A stretch of DNA of 64,000 bases, from positions 372,001 through 436,000 of the forward strand of contig MPDE01000001.1 of the NCBI GenBank assembly GCA_001874335.1, in the 5' to 3' direction. Below are positions 27,573 through 36,235 of this stretch, piece by piece; positions within the stretch are counted from its first letter, which is position 1; each line of letters starts with the position of its first letter. Under the pieces are notes generated by a model. That model was not told the origin of the DNA, searched no databases, and saw only the letters and a program-made list of their open reading frames with translations. The stretch comes from Bacteroidetes bacterium MedPE-SWsnd-G2 (GTDB taxonomy: Bacteria > Bacteroidota > Bacteroidia > Flavobacteriales > Flavobacteriaceae). Position numbers and translations under genes: made by a program.

Positions 27573-29894
27573 TTAAAAGAAATCGTCTGGTAATTCTTCT
27601 TGCTCAACATCAACAGGGTCTCCATCTTCATCAAGCTCATTACAATCTACCTTTATAGAAAGTGCTTCAGGACGCTCAAACTCTTCTTTTGAAATATTTA
27701 AATCTTTATCTTCATAACAGGCCTTCATATAAAGCGCCCAAATAGGTAATGCCATAGATGCGCCTTGACCATACGTTATGGTCTTAAAATGAGTTGCACG
27801 ATCTTCTGCACCTACCCAAACACCTGTTACTAGGTTTGGAACCATACCCATAAACCAACCGTCACTCTGATTTTGAGTTGTTCCTGTTTTACCTGCTATT
27901 GGGTTATCAAACTCATAAGGATATCCTGTAACGACTTCTTTATACACTGAGCGATACTCTTGCCCCTTATGTCTTAAACGTTGACCAGATCCATATTTAG
28001 TAACTCCTTCCATTAAGTTCACCGTTACATAGGCCACTTCTTCACTTAAAACATCTTTTGTTTTTGGCGTAAATTGGTATAACACAGTTCCGTTTTTATC
28101 CTCAATTCGGGTTACTGTGACAGGCTCGGTGTACACCCCTTTATTTGCAAAGGTTGAATAGGCAGCGACCATTTCGTACACACTTAAATCGGGTGTTCCT
28201 AATGCAATTGCAGGTACGGGAAGAATATCTTGTTCTACTCCTAAATTTTTAGCCATATCTACCACTGGTTGCGGCCCAATCCTATCCATAAGTCTCGCCG
28301 TTATGGTGTTGGTTGAATTCGCTAATGCATTTTTAAGCGTTTTAAATCCGCCGTATTTTCCATCAGAATTTTTAGCTGTCCAAGGTTCTGGGTTTCCAAA
28401 TTTATTGGCCTCAATTGTTATTTGAGTATTTGGCAATGTATCACAAGGCGATAAATGTAATTGGTCAATTGCCGTAGCATAAACAAAAGGTTTGAATGTT
28501 GACCCTACTTGACGCTTACCTTGTTTTACATGGTCGTATTGAAAATGTCTGTAATTCATTCCTCCTACCCATGCTTTCACATGTCCTGTATGAGGATCCA
28601 TTGACATCATACCTGGATGTAAAAACGCCTTATAATATCTCATAGAATCCATAGGAGTCATGATCGTATCAATCTCTCCTTTCCAAGAAAAAATTCGCAT
28701 TGATTTTTCGACAAGAAAAGAGGCTTCAATTTCTTCATTAGATTTTTTAAGATCATATTTCATATGTCTCCAACGTTCAGATTGTCTCATCCCTCTTCGC
28801 ATTACCATTTTTATTTCATCAGGATCTAAATCGGTAAAGGGAGCTGTTGGATTCCTCTTTTTTGTGTTTTGAACATTAAATTCTGCTTGCAGCTTTTTCA
28901 TATGTTGACGCACAGCATCTTCGGCATAAGACTGCATTCTTGAATCTATTGTTGTGTATATTTTTAAACCATCATTATATAGGCTATACTTTTCTCCGTT
29001 AGGTTTTGGATTTTCAGCAATCCATTTTTTCATATAATCTTTAAGGTAAGCTCTAAAGTAAGTTCCTATTCCTTCATTGTGAGCTTCTGGAGAGTAATTA
29101 AGTCCTAAGTCTAATTTTTGAATCGAATCTTTTACAGGCTCAGTAATATAATCGTATTTATACATTTGCGCCAATACCACATTACGTCTGTTTTTTGTTC
29201 CTTCAGGGTTTTTGTGAGCTCTTGGATTATAAAGCGAAGAGTTTTTAAACATCCCCACCAACATTGCAGATTCTCTTAAGTCTAAATCTTTAGGCTCTTT
29301 TCCAAAATAAATACGCGCTGCAGACCTTATTCCGTCTGCATTATTTCCAAAATCATAGATGTTGAAATACATGGCTATAATTTCGTTTTTGGTGTATTGT
29401 CGCTCTAACCTTATAGCAATAATCCACTCTTTAGCCTTTTGTAAAACACGCTCTACAATATTTTTAGAACCTTCACCATGAAACAATTGTTTTGCTAATT
29501 GTTGCGAAATAGTACTGGCTCCGCCACCACGACCCATTTTTACAACAGCTCTTAAAGTACCACGAGCGTCAATACCAGAATGGTCTCGAAAACGGGCATC
29601 TTCTGTTGAAATCAATGCGTTAACCAAATGCTCAGGCAGCTCTGTATAATCAACCGGAGTACGGTTATCTCTATAATAATATTTACCGATTAGTTTCCCG
29701 TCTGATGAGACAATTTCGGTTGCTAAATTAGTTCTTGGGTTTTCTAAAACGGTGTGATCTGGCATTTCACCAAATACGCCCATTGAAGCCAGTCCAAAAA
29801 TTACAGCAATTGCGACAAATCCCAATAAAAACATTATCCAAAACCATCTAATATATTTTGAAAAATCGTTTACAACTGTCTTTTTTTTAGCCAT
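27573..29894 (-). CDS. mrcA: Class A penicillin-binding protein 1A (transglycosylase/transpeptidase)
   Basis: A 773-residue bifunctional peptidoglycan synthase anchored by one helix (about 17-40). The glycosyltransferase domain shows TEDARFRDHSGID with catalytic Glu98 and GGASTISQQLAKQLF. The transpeptidase domain has Ser465-Thr-Phe-Lys468 (GSTFKPF), Ser527-Thr-Asn529 and Lys669-Thr-Gly-Thr672. The C-terminal tail is acidic. It polymerises and cross-links murein in the periplasm. It is the last gene after the PSP1 and gldH genes on the same strand and is closed by a hairpin terminator. Confidence 0.97.
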   Translation of the reverse strand: MAKKKTVVNDFSKYIRWFWIMFLLGFVAIAVIFGLASMGVFGEMPDHTVLENPRTNLATEIVSSDGKLIGKYYYRDNRTPVDYTELPEHLVNALISTEDARFRDHSGIDARGTLRAVVKMGRGGGASTISQQLAKQLFHGEGSKNIVERVLQKAKEWIIAIRLERQYTKNEIIAMYFNIYDFGNNADGIRSAARIYFGKEPKDLDLRESAMLVGMFKNSSLYNPRAHKNPEGTKNRRNVVLAQMYKYDYITEPVKDSIQKLDLGLNYSPEAHNEGIGTYFRAYLKDYMKKWIAENPKPNGEKYSLYNDGLKIYTTIDSRMQSYAEDAVRQHMKKLQAEFNVQNTKKRNPTAPFTDLDPDEIKMVMRRGMRQSERWRHMKYDLKKSNEEIEASFLVEKSMRIFSWKGEIDTIMTPMDSMRYYKAFLHPGMMSMDPHTGHVKAWVGGMNYRHFQYDHVKQGKRQVGSTFKPFVYATAIDQLHLSPCDTLPNTQITIEANKFGNPEPWTAKNSDGKYGGFKTLKNALANSTNTITARLMDRIGPQPVVDMAKNLGVEQDILPVPAIALGTPDLSVYEMVAAYSTFANKGVYTEPVTVTRIEDKNGTVLYQFTPKTKDVLSEEVAYVTVNLMEGVTKYGSGQRLRHKGQEYRSVYKEVVTGYPYEFDNPIAGKTGTTQNQSDGWFMGMVPNLVTGVWVGAEDRATHFKTITYGQGASMALPIWALYMKACYEDKDLNISKEEFERPEALSIKVDCNELDEDGDPVDVEQEELPDDFF

Positions 29895-29900
29895 AATCTA

Positions 29901-30401
29901 TTAATTGCTTGCTGTTTGTTCTATTCTAAAACCGATATCGGTTATACCATCTAAATATTCTACACCCTTTACTTTTCCATTTTCTCTCATGGCATGTTGA
30001 ATGTTTACAGTGTACTCTCCACTTTCATTAAAGACAAAGGGAGAATTATATCCTTTAAACCAAAGTTTGTTTTCTTTGACATCTGTAAATCCTTCGCCTA
30101 AAAGCTCACCATTAGGAGCGGCCATTGTATACTCCAGGGTGTCCTTTACTACTTTACCATTAGGATAATCCATTTCTACAATTAAAAATAAATTACTGTA
30201 TTTGTAATCATTTGTATTGCGAAGATTCACAAATAAATTATAGGGTTTAATAGAATCTGGAGGCGACACCTTAAATGAAATTATAGAATCTTTATGCCAT
30301 TTATCTGGTACAGATTTGTAGGCATCAAAAACACGATTAGAATCACAAGCGAAGCATACTAAAATTAGCAGCAACACTCCCAAATATCTATTTTTTAGCA
30401 T
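29901..30401 (-). CDS. gldH: Gliding motility lipoprotein GldH
   Basis: A 166-residue lipoprotein. Starting at the ATG at 30401 gives a proper signal peptide, MLKNRYLGVLLLILVCFAC, with the lipidated cysteine at position 19; the longer upstream frame would bury it. The conserved pieces DAYKSVPDKWHKDSIISF and the C-terminal GVEYLDGITDIGFRIE fit GldH, needed with the other Gld proteins for gliding and T9SS function in Flavobacteriia. It overlaps the end of the PSP1 gene by 14 bases and precedes pbp1A by six, an arrangement I associate with this family. Confidence 0.88.
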   Translation of the reverse strand: MLKNRYLGVLLLILVCFACDSNRVFDAYKSVPDKWHKDSIISFKVSPPDSIKPYNLFVNLRNTNDYKYSNLFLIVEMDYPNGKVVKDTLEYTMAAPNGELLGEGFTDVKENKLWFKGYNSPFVFNESGEYTVNIQHAMRENGKVKGVEYLDGITDIGFRIEQTASN

Positions 30402-31560
30402 TTTTTCTTGGCTTTCTGTTTCTATTTTGTCTTCCCTTATTATTTCTACGTTTGTTATTGCCTTTTGGACCATCAAAACGAGTTAAACTATCTTGACCTA
30501 CAACGTTTTCAAATTCTACTTTAGTATTTTTCTCAAGTTCTGCAGCGTATTCTTCTAAGCTTGAAACCTTTACTTTTTTCTTATTTGAAGCAATAATTTC
30601 ATTGGCTTGTGCCGTTGTAAGCAAATGCCAATTCATCCATTCTCCTTCGTAAGCATACCACATATGGCCTTTGAAAATGTCGGTTTTTTGGCAAACTGCA
30701 GTCCCCTTTTCTGTGTAGAGTTTTACGTCTGTCTTAGGAAACGCTTTTAAAGCATCTAAATACGCGTCAAGCTCATAGTTTAAGCAACACTTTAATTTAC
30801 CACATTGCCCAGCAAGTTTTAAGGGGTTTAACGATAATTGTTGATAACGGGCGGCAGATGTGCTCACCGATCTAAAGTCTGTTAACCAAGTAGAGCAACA
30901 CAATTCTCTACCGCAAGAACCAATCCCACCAAGTCTTGCCGCTTCTTGTCTAAACCCTACTTGTTTCATTTCAATTCGGGTTCTAAACTCTTTTGCAAAT
31001 AATTTGATAAGCTCTCTAAAGTCAACGCGCTCTTCGGCAGTATAATAAAAAGTAGCTTTACTTGCATCTCCCTGATACTCGATATCTGAGATTTTCATTC
31101 TAAGATTTAGATCAATCGCAAATTGTCTTGCTTTAACCTTCATCGGCTCTTCTTTATCTCGAGCGCTTTGCCAAATATCTATATCTTTTTGAGACGCTTT
31201 TCTGTATATTTTTAAGACCTCCTCTGGGTCATCTATATTAACCTTTTTCCGCTTCATTTGAATTCTAACCAATTCTCCTGTAAGCGTAACCATACCAATA
31301 TCGTGACCTGTTTTTGCTTGGGTAGCGACAATATCACCTATAGTTAAAGTGAGGTTTTCTGTATTTCTGAAATATAGTTTTCTACCGTTTTTAAATCGCA
31401 CTTCAACACCTTCAAAAGGCTTATCTCCATTAGGAAGTGACATATTAGATAACCAATCGAAAACGGTTAATTTATTACAACTATCAGTACCACAGGTGCC
31501 ATTGCTTTTACACCCTTTTGGTTGACCGTCTTTTCCAGTTGAGCAACTGTTACAACTCAT
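30388..31560 (-). CDS. ricT: PSP1 domain protein (RicT/YaaT-like)
   Basis: A 390-residue cytoplasmic protein. The N-terminal 30 residues contain six cysteines (MSCNSCSTG to GTDSCNKL). The PSP1 C-terminal-type domain covers roughly 45-290 with VRFKNGRKLYFRN, FYYTAEERVDFRELIK, RIEMKQVGFRQEAARLGGIG and the cysteine-bearing SCGRELCCSTWL and KCCLNYELDAY. The final 30 residues are very rich in Arg, Lys and Asn and probably disordered or RNA-binding. In Bacillus, RicT with RicA and RicF forms an Fe-S complex affecting RNA maturation; those partners are not seen here. The symbol is by similarity only. Confidence 0.85.
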   Translation of the reverse strand: MSCNSCSTGKDGQPKGCKSNGTCGTDSCNKLTVFDWLSNMSLPNGDKPFEGVEVRFKNGRKLYFRNTENLTLTIGDIVATQAKTGHDIGMVTLTGELVRIQMKRKKVNIDDPEEVLKIYRKASQKDIDIWQSARDKEEPMKVKARQFAIDLNLRMKISDIEYQGDASKATFYYTAEERVDFRELIKLFAKEFRTRIEMKQVGFRQEAARLGGIGSCGRELCCSTWLTDFRSVSTSAARYQQLSLNPLKLAGQCGKLKCCLNYELDAYLDALKAFPKTDVKLYTEKGTAVCQKTDIFKGHMWYAYEGEWMNWHLLTTAQANEIIASNKKKVKVSSLEEYAAELEKNTKVEFENVVGQDSLTRFDGPKGNNKRRNNKGRQNRNRKPRKNAKK

Positions 31561-31575
31561 GAAATTTTATATATA

Positions 31576-31601
31576 ATTCGAAAATCAAGTTGATTTCGAA
31601 T
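31576..31601. promoter_or_regulatory. Long dyad upstream of the PSP1-gldH-pbp1A operon
   Basis: ATTCGAAA(A)TCAA faces TTGATTTCGAAT, a 12-base-pair inverted repeat with a one-base bulge and one central base, 15 bases before the PSP1 start. It could be an operator or a leader hairpin. Confidence 0.5.
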
Positions 31602-31701
31602 GAAGATTAATAATTGACATCTTCCTCGTTTTTACCAAGTTTCATTCGTCTCTTGTTGAAAGATGTTTAAGATGTAAAGATAATATTATTATTTAAGTAA
31701 A

Positions 31702-31749
31702 TGCCATGTGACAATTATTGTCTTTTTGGACCCTAATCAACACATGGCA
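31702..31749. repeat. Perfect 9-base inverted repeat between the ferredoxin and PSP1 genes
   Basis: TGCCATGTG (31702-31710) is the reverse complement of CACATGGCA (31741-31749) across 30 bases, starting 28 bases after the ferredoxin stop. No U-run follows, so it is not a classical terminator. A small perfect dyad, ACAAT-T-ATTGT, sits inside the loop at 31711-31721. Confidence 0.5.
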
Positions 31750-31776
31750 AACCATTAGTTTTATTGAGCTTAAGCT

Positions 31777-32007
31777 CTAAATACTTTTTACACTAATTAT
31801 ATTTACTGGACATGCTTTAGCTGCTTTATCACAGTCTTCAAAAATAAGTTCGTTTTGAGATTTTAGAGTAAAAAACCCCTTTTTATCCTGACCATGAATC
31901 AAAACCGTTTTGCCATCTTTTTTAGACATTTGGAATTGCTCAGGGGCAAGCTCTACGCAATAATTACAACCAATACATTTGTTGCGTTGAAGTGTAACTA
32001 CTACCAT
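31777..32007 (-). CDS. Single-cluster [4Fe-4S] ferredoxin
   Basis: A 76-residue ferredoxin. Cys11, Cys14 and Cys17 (CIGCNYC) with Cys66 (KACPVN) make one [4Fe-4S] site, with an extra Cys59 nearby. It overlaps the U32 gene by one base and is the last gene of the trhO-U32-ferredoxin transcript. The tight coupling suggests that it delivers electrons to the Fe-S U32 enzyme; this is inference from context. Confidence 0.92.
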   Translation of the reverse strand: MVVVTLQRNKCIGCNYCVELAPEQFQMSKKDGKTVLIHGQDKKGFFTLKSQNELIFEDCDKAAKACPVNIISVKSI

Positions 32008-33251
32008 TAAGCCTCAACTTTATTTTCAACAATTTTATACAGCTTATCTGAGGGTCTAATTCTAAATTCTAAAGGAATAGTTACAGAATCCCCTTTTGTT
32101 CCCTTATCGTGTTTTAAATCATTTACCATCATTTCATTCACCACCATCTCCTTGGCTCCAGTAGTTGGCCCTGTTACCAAGATAGTGTCTCCAAGAGTCA
32201 AATCGTAGGCTTCAATTTTAAACTCCCCAATTTTAGCTTTCGGAAAGAAATGTTGCCCTTTCCCGATATACACTTTTTTCTGAGTTGCATGTGATCCAGA
32301 ACCTTTACTCCACTCACCTAATCGTTGCCCAAGGTAATAACCATTCCAAAAGCCTCTATTATATACTTTTTCAAGTTCTAACATCCAGCCTATCACTTTA
32401 TCCTTGTTATACGTACCGTTTTCTAAACTATCAATCGCATCGCGGTACGATTTAATCACTCTAGCAACATATTCTGGAGCTCTACCACGACCTTCAATTT
32501 TTAAAACTTTAATTCCGGCATCAGCAACCTGATCTAAAAAATCTATGGTACAAAGATCTTTTGGAGACATAATGTACTCGTTATCTAACTCCATTTCAAA
32601 ACCAGTTTCCTGATCTATAACTGTATATTTTTTTCTGCAGTTTTGTTTGCAAGCACCTCTATTTGCTGATGAATTAGACGAGTGCAAACTCATATAGCAT
32701 TTTCCTGAGACTGCCATACATAATGCACCGTGACCAAAAATTTCTATTTCAACTAATTTGCCTGAGGGCCCTTTTATTTGATCTTTTTCTATTTGCTCTG
32801 TAATTTTCGAAACCTGACGCAAACTCAATTCACGACTCAACACCATAGTATCTGCAAACATGGCGTAAAACTTAACGGTTTCGATATTTGTGATATTAAT
32901 TTGAGTTGAAATATGCACCTCAACATCTAACTCTCTGGCAATACCAATTACAGCCTGATCCATAGCAATTACGGCAGTAATATCAGCCTCTTTTGCGCGT
33001 TTAACCAAAGTTTTTACAATGGATAAATCGTGATCATAAACAATGGTATTTAAGGTAAGGTAGGTTCTAACACCTTTAGCTTTACATCGTGCCGAAATTT
33101 CTTCTAAATCATCTAAAGTAAAATTAATCGATGCACGCGCTCTCATGTTAAGTTGCTCAACTCCAAAATACACAGAATCTGCTCCATTATCCAAGGCCGC
33201 TTGAAGGGATTCAAAATTCCCAGCAGGCGCCATTAACTCAATTTTTTGCAT
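32007..33251 (-). CDS. U32 peptidase-family protein, TrhP-like tRNA U34 hydroxylation protein
   Basis: A 414-residue U32 family protein. The N-terminal MQKIELMAPAGNFESLQAAL and the signature EIFGHGALCMAVSGKCYMS are diagnostic. Cysteines at 178, 185, 201, 205 and 234 match the family's [4Fe-4S] ligand region. Members include UbiU/V (O2-independent ubiquinone hydroxylation), RlhA (23S rRNA) and TrhP (prephenate-dependent 5-hydroxyuridine at tRNA position 34). Adjacency to TrhO, the oxygen-dependent enzyme for the same tRNA base, favours TrhP. It sits three bases after trhO and overlaps a ferredoxin gene. True peptidase activity is unlikely. Confidence 0.85.
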   Translation of the reverse strand: MQKIELMAPAGNFESLQAALDNGADSVYFGVEQLNMRARASINFTLDDLEEISARCKAKGVRTYLTLNTIVYDHDLSIVKTLVKRAKEADITAVIAMDQAVIGIARELDVEVHISTQINITNIETVKFYAMFADTMVLSRELSLRQVSKITEQIEKDQIKGPSGKLVEIEIFGHGALCMAVSGKCYMSLHSSNSSANRGACKQNCRKKYTVIDQETGFEMELDNEYIMSPKDLCTIDFLDQVADAGIKVLKIEGRGRAPEYVARVIKSYRDAIDSLENGTYNKDKVIGWMLELEKVYNRGFWNGYYLGQRLGEWSKGSGSHATQKKVYIGKGQHFFPKAKIGEFKIEAYDLTLGDTILVTGPTTGAKEMVVNEMMVNDLKHDKGTKGDSVTIPLEFRIRPSDKLYKIVENKVEA

Positions 33252-33253
33252 AA

Positions 33254-34285
33254 TTAATTTTTATATTTTAATACTTCTGAACGTCCTTTTTTGAAGATTT
33301 TGTTGCTATTGTGTTTCCCTTTTCTAAGTGCTTTTTGCTCTTCATATGGTAGATTCACAACCTCAATACAAGCATCAGAACAACATTCTTGCATAGCTTC
33401 CTTACAGGATTCACATTGAATAAATAATAAATGGCAGGCCTCATTAGCGCAATTAACATGAGTATCTGCCGGAGTACCACATTGGTGACAATTAGCAATC
33501 ACATCTTCAGAGATTTGTTCTGCTCTTCGTTGGTCAAAAACAAAGTTTTTACCAATAAATTTATTTTCTAAATTTTCAGATTCAACCTGTCTCACATAAT
33601 TTATGATACCTCCTTCTAGCTGATACACATTTTTAAAGCCCTTATGTTTGTAATACGCACTGGCCTTTTCACATCTAATGCCTCCAGTACAATACATGAC
33701 TAAATTTTTATCTTCTTTGTGATCTTTTAAGTCTTCTTCAATCACATCTAAAGAATCTCTAAACGTATCTACATCTGGTGTAACAGCATGTTTAAAATGT
33801 CCTATTTCACTTTCATAATGATTACGCATATCTACCAAAACAGTGTTTGGATCTTCGATTAAATCATTAAATTCTTCAGCCTTGACATGCACTCCAATAT
33901 TGGTTACATCAAAGGTGTCGTCAACTAACCCGTCTGCTAATATTTTTGAACGCACTTTTACCTTTAGCTTTAAAAAGGAAAAATTATCCTGCTCAATAGC
34001 AATATTAAGTCTCACATTTTCTAAAAATGTAATACTATCTAAATGGGCTTTAAAATCTAAGAATCCATCTGCCGGAACAGACAATTGGGCGTTTATCCCT
34101 TCATGGGCAACATAAATTCTCCCCAGAACGTCAAGTTCGTTCCAAGCGATAAACAAATGATTTCTAAAAATCTCTGGATTTCCAATGTTAGCGTACGCGT
34201 AGAAAGAGATAGTAAGACGGTCTTTACCGGCCTCAGCTATTAAATCTGCTCTTTCCCTGGCACTTAAGTTATTGTACAGTTGCAT
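33254..34285 (-). CDS. trhO: Oxygen-dependent tRNA uridine(34) hydroxylase (YceA/rhodanese family)
   Basis: A 343-residue protein: an N-terminal YceA-type domain (FYAYANIGNPEIFRNHLF, GRIYVAHEGINAQLS), a rhodanese domain with the CTGGIRCEKASAYY loop (Cys199, Cys205), and a C-terminal cysteine-rich tail (CHQCG, CANEAC, CESCK, CCSDAC) that looks metal-binding. TrhO makes 5-hydroxyuridine at the tRNA wobble base with O2. The U32 and ferredoxin genes follow within three bases and one base, implying a common tRNA-modification operon. A -7 match lies at 34326-34333. Confidence 0.92.
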   Translation of the reverse strand: MQLYNNLSARERADLIAEAGKDRLTISFYAYANIGNPEIFRNHLFIAWNELDVLGRIYVAHEGINAQLSVPADGFLDFKAHLDSITFLENVRLNIAIEQDNFSFLKLKVKVRSKILADGLVDDTFDVTNIGVHVKAEEFNDLIEDPNTVLVDMRNHYESEIGHFKHAVTPDVDTFRDSLDVIEEDLKDHKEDKNLVMYCTGGIRCEKASAYYKHKGFKNVYQLEGGIINYVRQVESENLENKFIGKNFVFDQRRAEQISEDVIANCHQCGTPADTHVNCANEACHLLFIQCESCKEAMQECCSDACIEVVNLPYEEQKALRKGKHNSNKIFKKGRSEVLKYKN

Positions 34286-34325
34286 GCTATACTAATGCTT
34301 TAAGATTAAAGGTTAAAATTTTGCG

Positions 34326-34333
34326 CAAATTTA
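34326..34333 (-). promoter_or_regulatory. Candidate -7 element for the trhO operon
   Basis: Read on the minus strand it is TAAATTTG, a full match to TAnnTTTG, 41 bases upstream of the trhO ATG. No TTG is seen at the -33 position. Confidence 0.45.
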
Positions 34334-34365
34334 CACATTTTTAATTGAACGGCTTTTACACGTAC

Positions 34366-34401
34366 AAAAAAGCCCCTTAATTAAAATTAAGAGGCTTTTT
34401 T
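34366..34401. terminator. Strong bidirectional hairpin with T-runs on both strands
   Basis: AAAAAAGCC-C-CTTAA pairs with TTAAG-A-GGCTTTTTT (one internal mismatch) around a six-base loop. Both flanking genes start away from it, so it does not end either; it would fit a transcript coming from the minus strand across the 30-codon frame. Confidence 0.75.
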
Positions 34402-34453
34402 CAGACTAACTCGTTATTAATATTTTTTTAATTTCTCAAAAAAATAACACGAG

Positions 34454-34546
34454 CTAGCCCCCGTCTGCTTTGCAACTACTATTAGTTTTAACAGCAACTG
34501 CAAGGCCAAATTGGGAGTTTAAAATAATTTTCACAAAAAACTTCAT
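34454..34546 (-). CDS. Possible 30-residue peptide or sRNA between trhO and recA
   Basis: ATG at 34546 to TAG at 34454 encodes a 30-residue peptide beginning MKFFVKIILN and ending SSCKADGG, with a basic/hydrophobic first half and a Gly-Gly end. The segment is richer in GC than the gap around it and is followed 52 bases later by a strong hairpin terminator. No consensus promoter was found and I do not recognise the peptide. It could be a small protein, or coding could be incidental to a small RNA. Confidence 0.35.
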   Translation of the reverse strand: MKFFVKIILNSQFGLAVAVKTNSSCKADGG

Positions 34547-34668
34547 AGCAAGATTTTCCGTTAATATTAAGTAGATGCAAAAAGTGTAAAAAGGTTGCGT
34601 TATAAAATTGTAAGATGATAAAACTTATAGTATTTTAGCTTAATTATCAATTCGAAAAATACGTATAA

Positions 34669-35670
34669 ATGAGTAATGAAAAAGACGCCAAATTAAAAGC
34701 ACTAAAACTAACATTAGACAAGTTGGACAAGGCCTATGGTAAGGGAACAGTAATGAAAATGAGTGATGCAGCGATAGTTGATGTAGATGCTATACCAACA
34801 GGGTCATTGGGGTTAGATATAGCTTTAGGCGTTGGAGGTTATCCAAGAGGTAGAGTTATTGAAATATACGGACCAGAATCTTCTGGTAAAACCACCTTAA
34901 CATTACATGCAATTGCCGAAGCACAAAAAGCTGGAGGTATCGCAGCATTTATTGATGCTGAGCATGCTTTTGATAGATTTTATGCTGAAAAATTAGGCGT
35001 AGATTTAGACAACCTAATTATCTCTCAACCGGACCACGGGGAACAAGCCTTAGAAATTGCTGACAACTTGGTGCGTTCAGGAGCTATTGATATAGTAGTA
35101 ATTGATTCTGTAGCAGCATTAACACCAAAAAGTGAAATTGAAGGTGAAATGGGAGATTCGAAAATGGGTCTTCATGCGCGATTAATGTCTCAAGCACTAA
35201 GAAAATTAACGGGCTCTATTAGCAAGACTAATTGTACTATGATTTTCATTAACCAATTACGTGAAAAAATTGGAGTGATGTTCGGTAATCCAGAAACAAC
35301 TACAGGTGGTAATGCGCTTAAATTTTACGCTTCTGTTCGTTTAGATATTAGACGTTCAACTCAAATTAAAGACAGCTCTGGTGAGGTACTTGGTAATAAA
35401 ACAAGAGTTAAAGTCGTAAAAAACAAAGTTGCGCCTCCATTTAAAATGGCAGAATTTGATATTATGTATGGTGAAGGCGTCTCTAAAGTAGGAGAAATTT
35501 TGGACCTTGCAGTAGAGCATGAAATTGTTAAAAAGAGTGGATCATGGTTTAGCTATGAAGACACCAAATTAGGACAAGGACGAGATGCTGTTAAAAACCT
35601 AATTAAAGACAATCCTGAATTAATGGATGAATTAGAAACTAAGGTAAGAGCCGAAATAAAAGGCGATTAA
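34669..35670 (+). CDS. recA: Recombinase RecA
   Basis: A 333-residue RecA. The Walker A loop is GPESSGKT (residues 68-75), with [11 protein letters not shown] as Walker B and the L2-loop region at [20 protein letters not shown]. It binds single-stranded DNA, carries out strand exchange and supports the SOS response. The start [19 protein letters not shown] is usual for the group. No LexA-type operator stands out upstream. A perfect hairpin terminator follows 13 bases after the stop, so it is monocistronic. Confidence 0.99.
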   Translation: MSNEKDAKLKALKLTLDKLDKAYGKGTVMKMSDAAIVDVDAIPTGSLGLDIALGVGGYPRGRVIEIYGPESSGKTTLTLHAIAEAQKAGGIAAFIDAEHAFDRFYAEKLGVDLDNLIISQPDHGEQALEIADNLVRSGAIDIVVIDSVAALTPKSEIEGEMGDSKMGLHARLMSQALRKLTGSISKTNCTMIFINQLREKIGVMFGNPETTTGGNALKFYASVRLDIRRSTQIKDSSGEVLGNKTRVKVVKNKVAPPFKMAEFDIMYGEGVSKVGEILDLAVEHEIVKKSGSWFSYEDTKLGQGRDAVKNLIKDNPELMDELETKVRAEIKGD

Positions 35671-35683
35671 CTGATATATCTTT

Positions 35684-35714
35684 AAAAAAATCCCGTTCAC
35701 ATCGGGATTTTTTT
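35684..35714 (+). terminator. Rho-independent terminator of recA
   Basis: A run of seven A and TCCCG pair with CGGGA and a run of seven T, with a seven-base loop, 13 bases after the recA stop. Confidence 0.9.
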
Positions 35715-35788
35715 GGTTTTATACGCAACCATTCCACGGTTTTGGTATCTAACCTTAAAATAGTTATATCCCCAATAATACACGATTT

Positions 35789-36202
35789 ATGAAAAAACAT
35801 TTTGTTTTATTCGCCCTATTACTAACACTCTTCTCCTGTAGTGTCGACGATGACTCCGCAGGAAATTTTTATTTTGAAATCCTACCAGTAGATTCTGTAA
35901 TCATGCCTGAGCAATTTAATCTTGGTCAATCGCATGAAATTGAAATCACCTACCTCAGACCTTCTGGTTGCCATGTGTTTAATGATTTTTATTACAAAGC
36001 ACATGATAACGAAAGAACCGTAGCCGTTATCAATACTGTTTATCCCGATATTGATTGCGAGAGTTTTGAAGATGAATATGTACAAGTCTCATTTAATTTC
36101 CGACCAATAAATACCGGAATCTATATTTTTAAATTTTGGCAAGGAGAAGATGAGCAAGGCAACGACCAATATTATATTGTAGAAGTACCGGTAGAAAACT
36201 GA
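35789..36202 (+). CDS. Small lipoprotein of unknown function
   Basis: A 137-residue protein with a lipoprotein signal peptide (MKKHFVLFALLLTLFSC, lipidated Cys17) followed by an acidic Asp-rich stretch (VDDDS). The rest looks beta-rich, an Ig-like or protease-inhibitor-like fold, with only two other cysteines (near residues 53 and 91), which could form a disulfide. I do not recognise the family. It lies 33 bases before the ECF sigma gene and may share its transcript, so an envelope-stress link is conceivable. Confidence 0.75.
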   Translation: MKKHFVLFALLLTLFSCSVDDDSAGNFYFEILPVDSVIMPEQFNLGQSHEIEITYLRPSGCHVFNDFYYKAHDNERTVAVINTVYPDIDCESFEDEYVQVSFNFRPINTGIYIFKFWQGEDEQGNDQYYIVEVPVEN

Positions 36203-36235
36203 TTAAAACTTTTAAATAATTAATACGTCACAAAT

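Larger units (their letters stand above)
34286..34668. other. 383-base divergent gap between trhO and recA
   Basis: It holds a -7 element for trhO (34326-34333), a strong two-sided hairpin with T-runs (34366-34401), a 30-codon minus-strand reading frame (34454-34546) in a locally GC-richer segment, and an AT-rich leader in front of recA without a clear consensus promoter. Confidence 0.7.

Noticed and set aside
30402-30476. Longer start for gldH
   Set aside because: It would place the lipoprotein signal peptide internally and overlap the PSP1 gene more; ATG 30401 gives a perfect lipobox.
31711-31721. Perfect dyad ACAAT-T-ATTGT as an operator
   Set aside because: Five-base AT-rich arms are common by chance; kept only as part of the structured gap.
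34603-34610. TAAAATTG upstream of recA as a -7 element
   Set aside because: One mismatch to the consensus, and the only nearby TTG is 5 bases away, so spacing is wrong.
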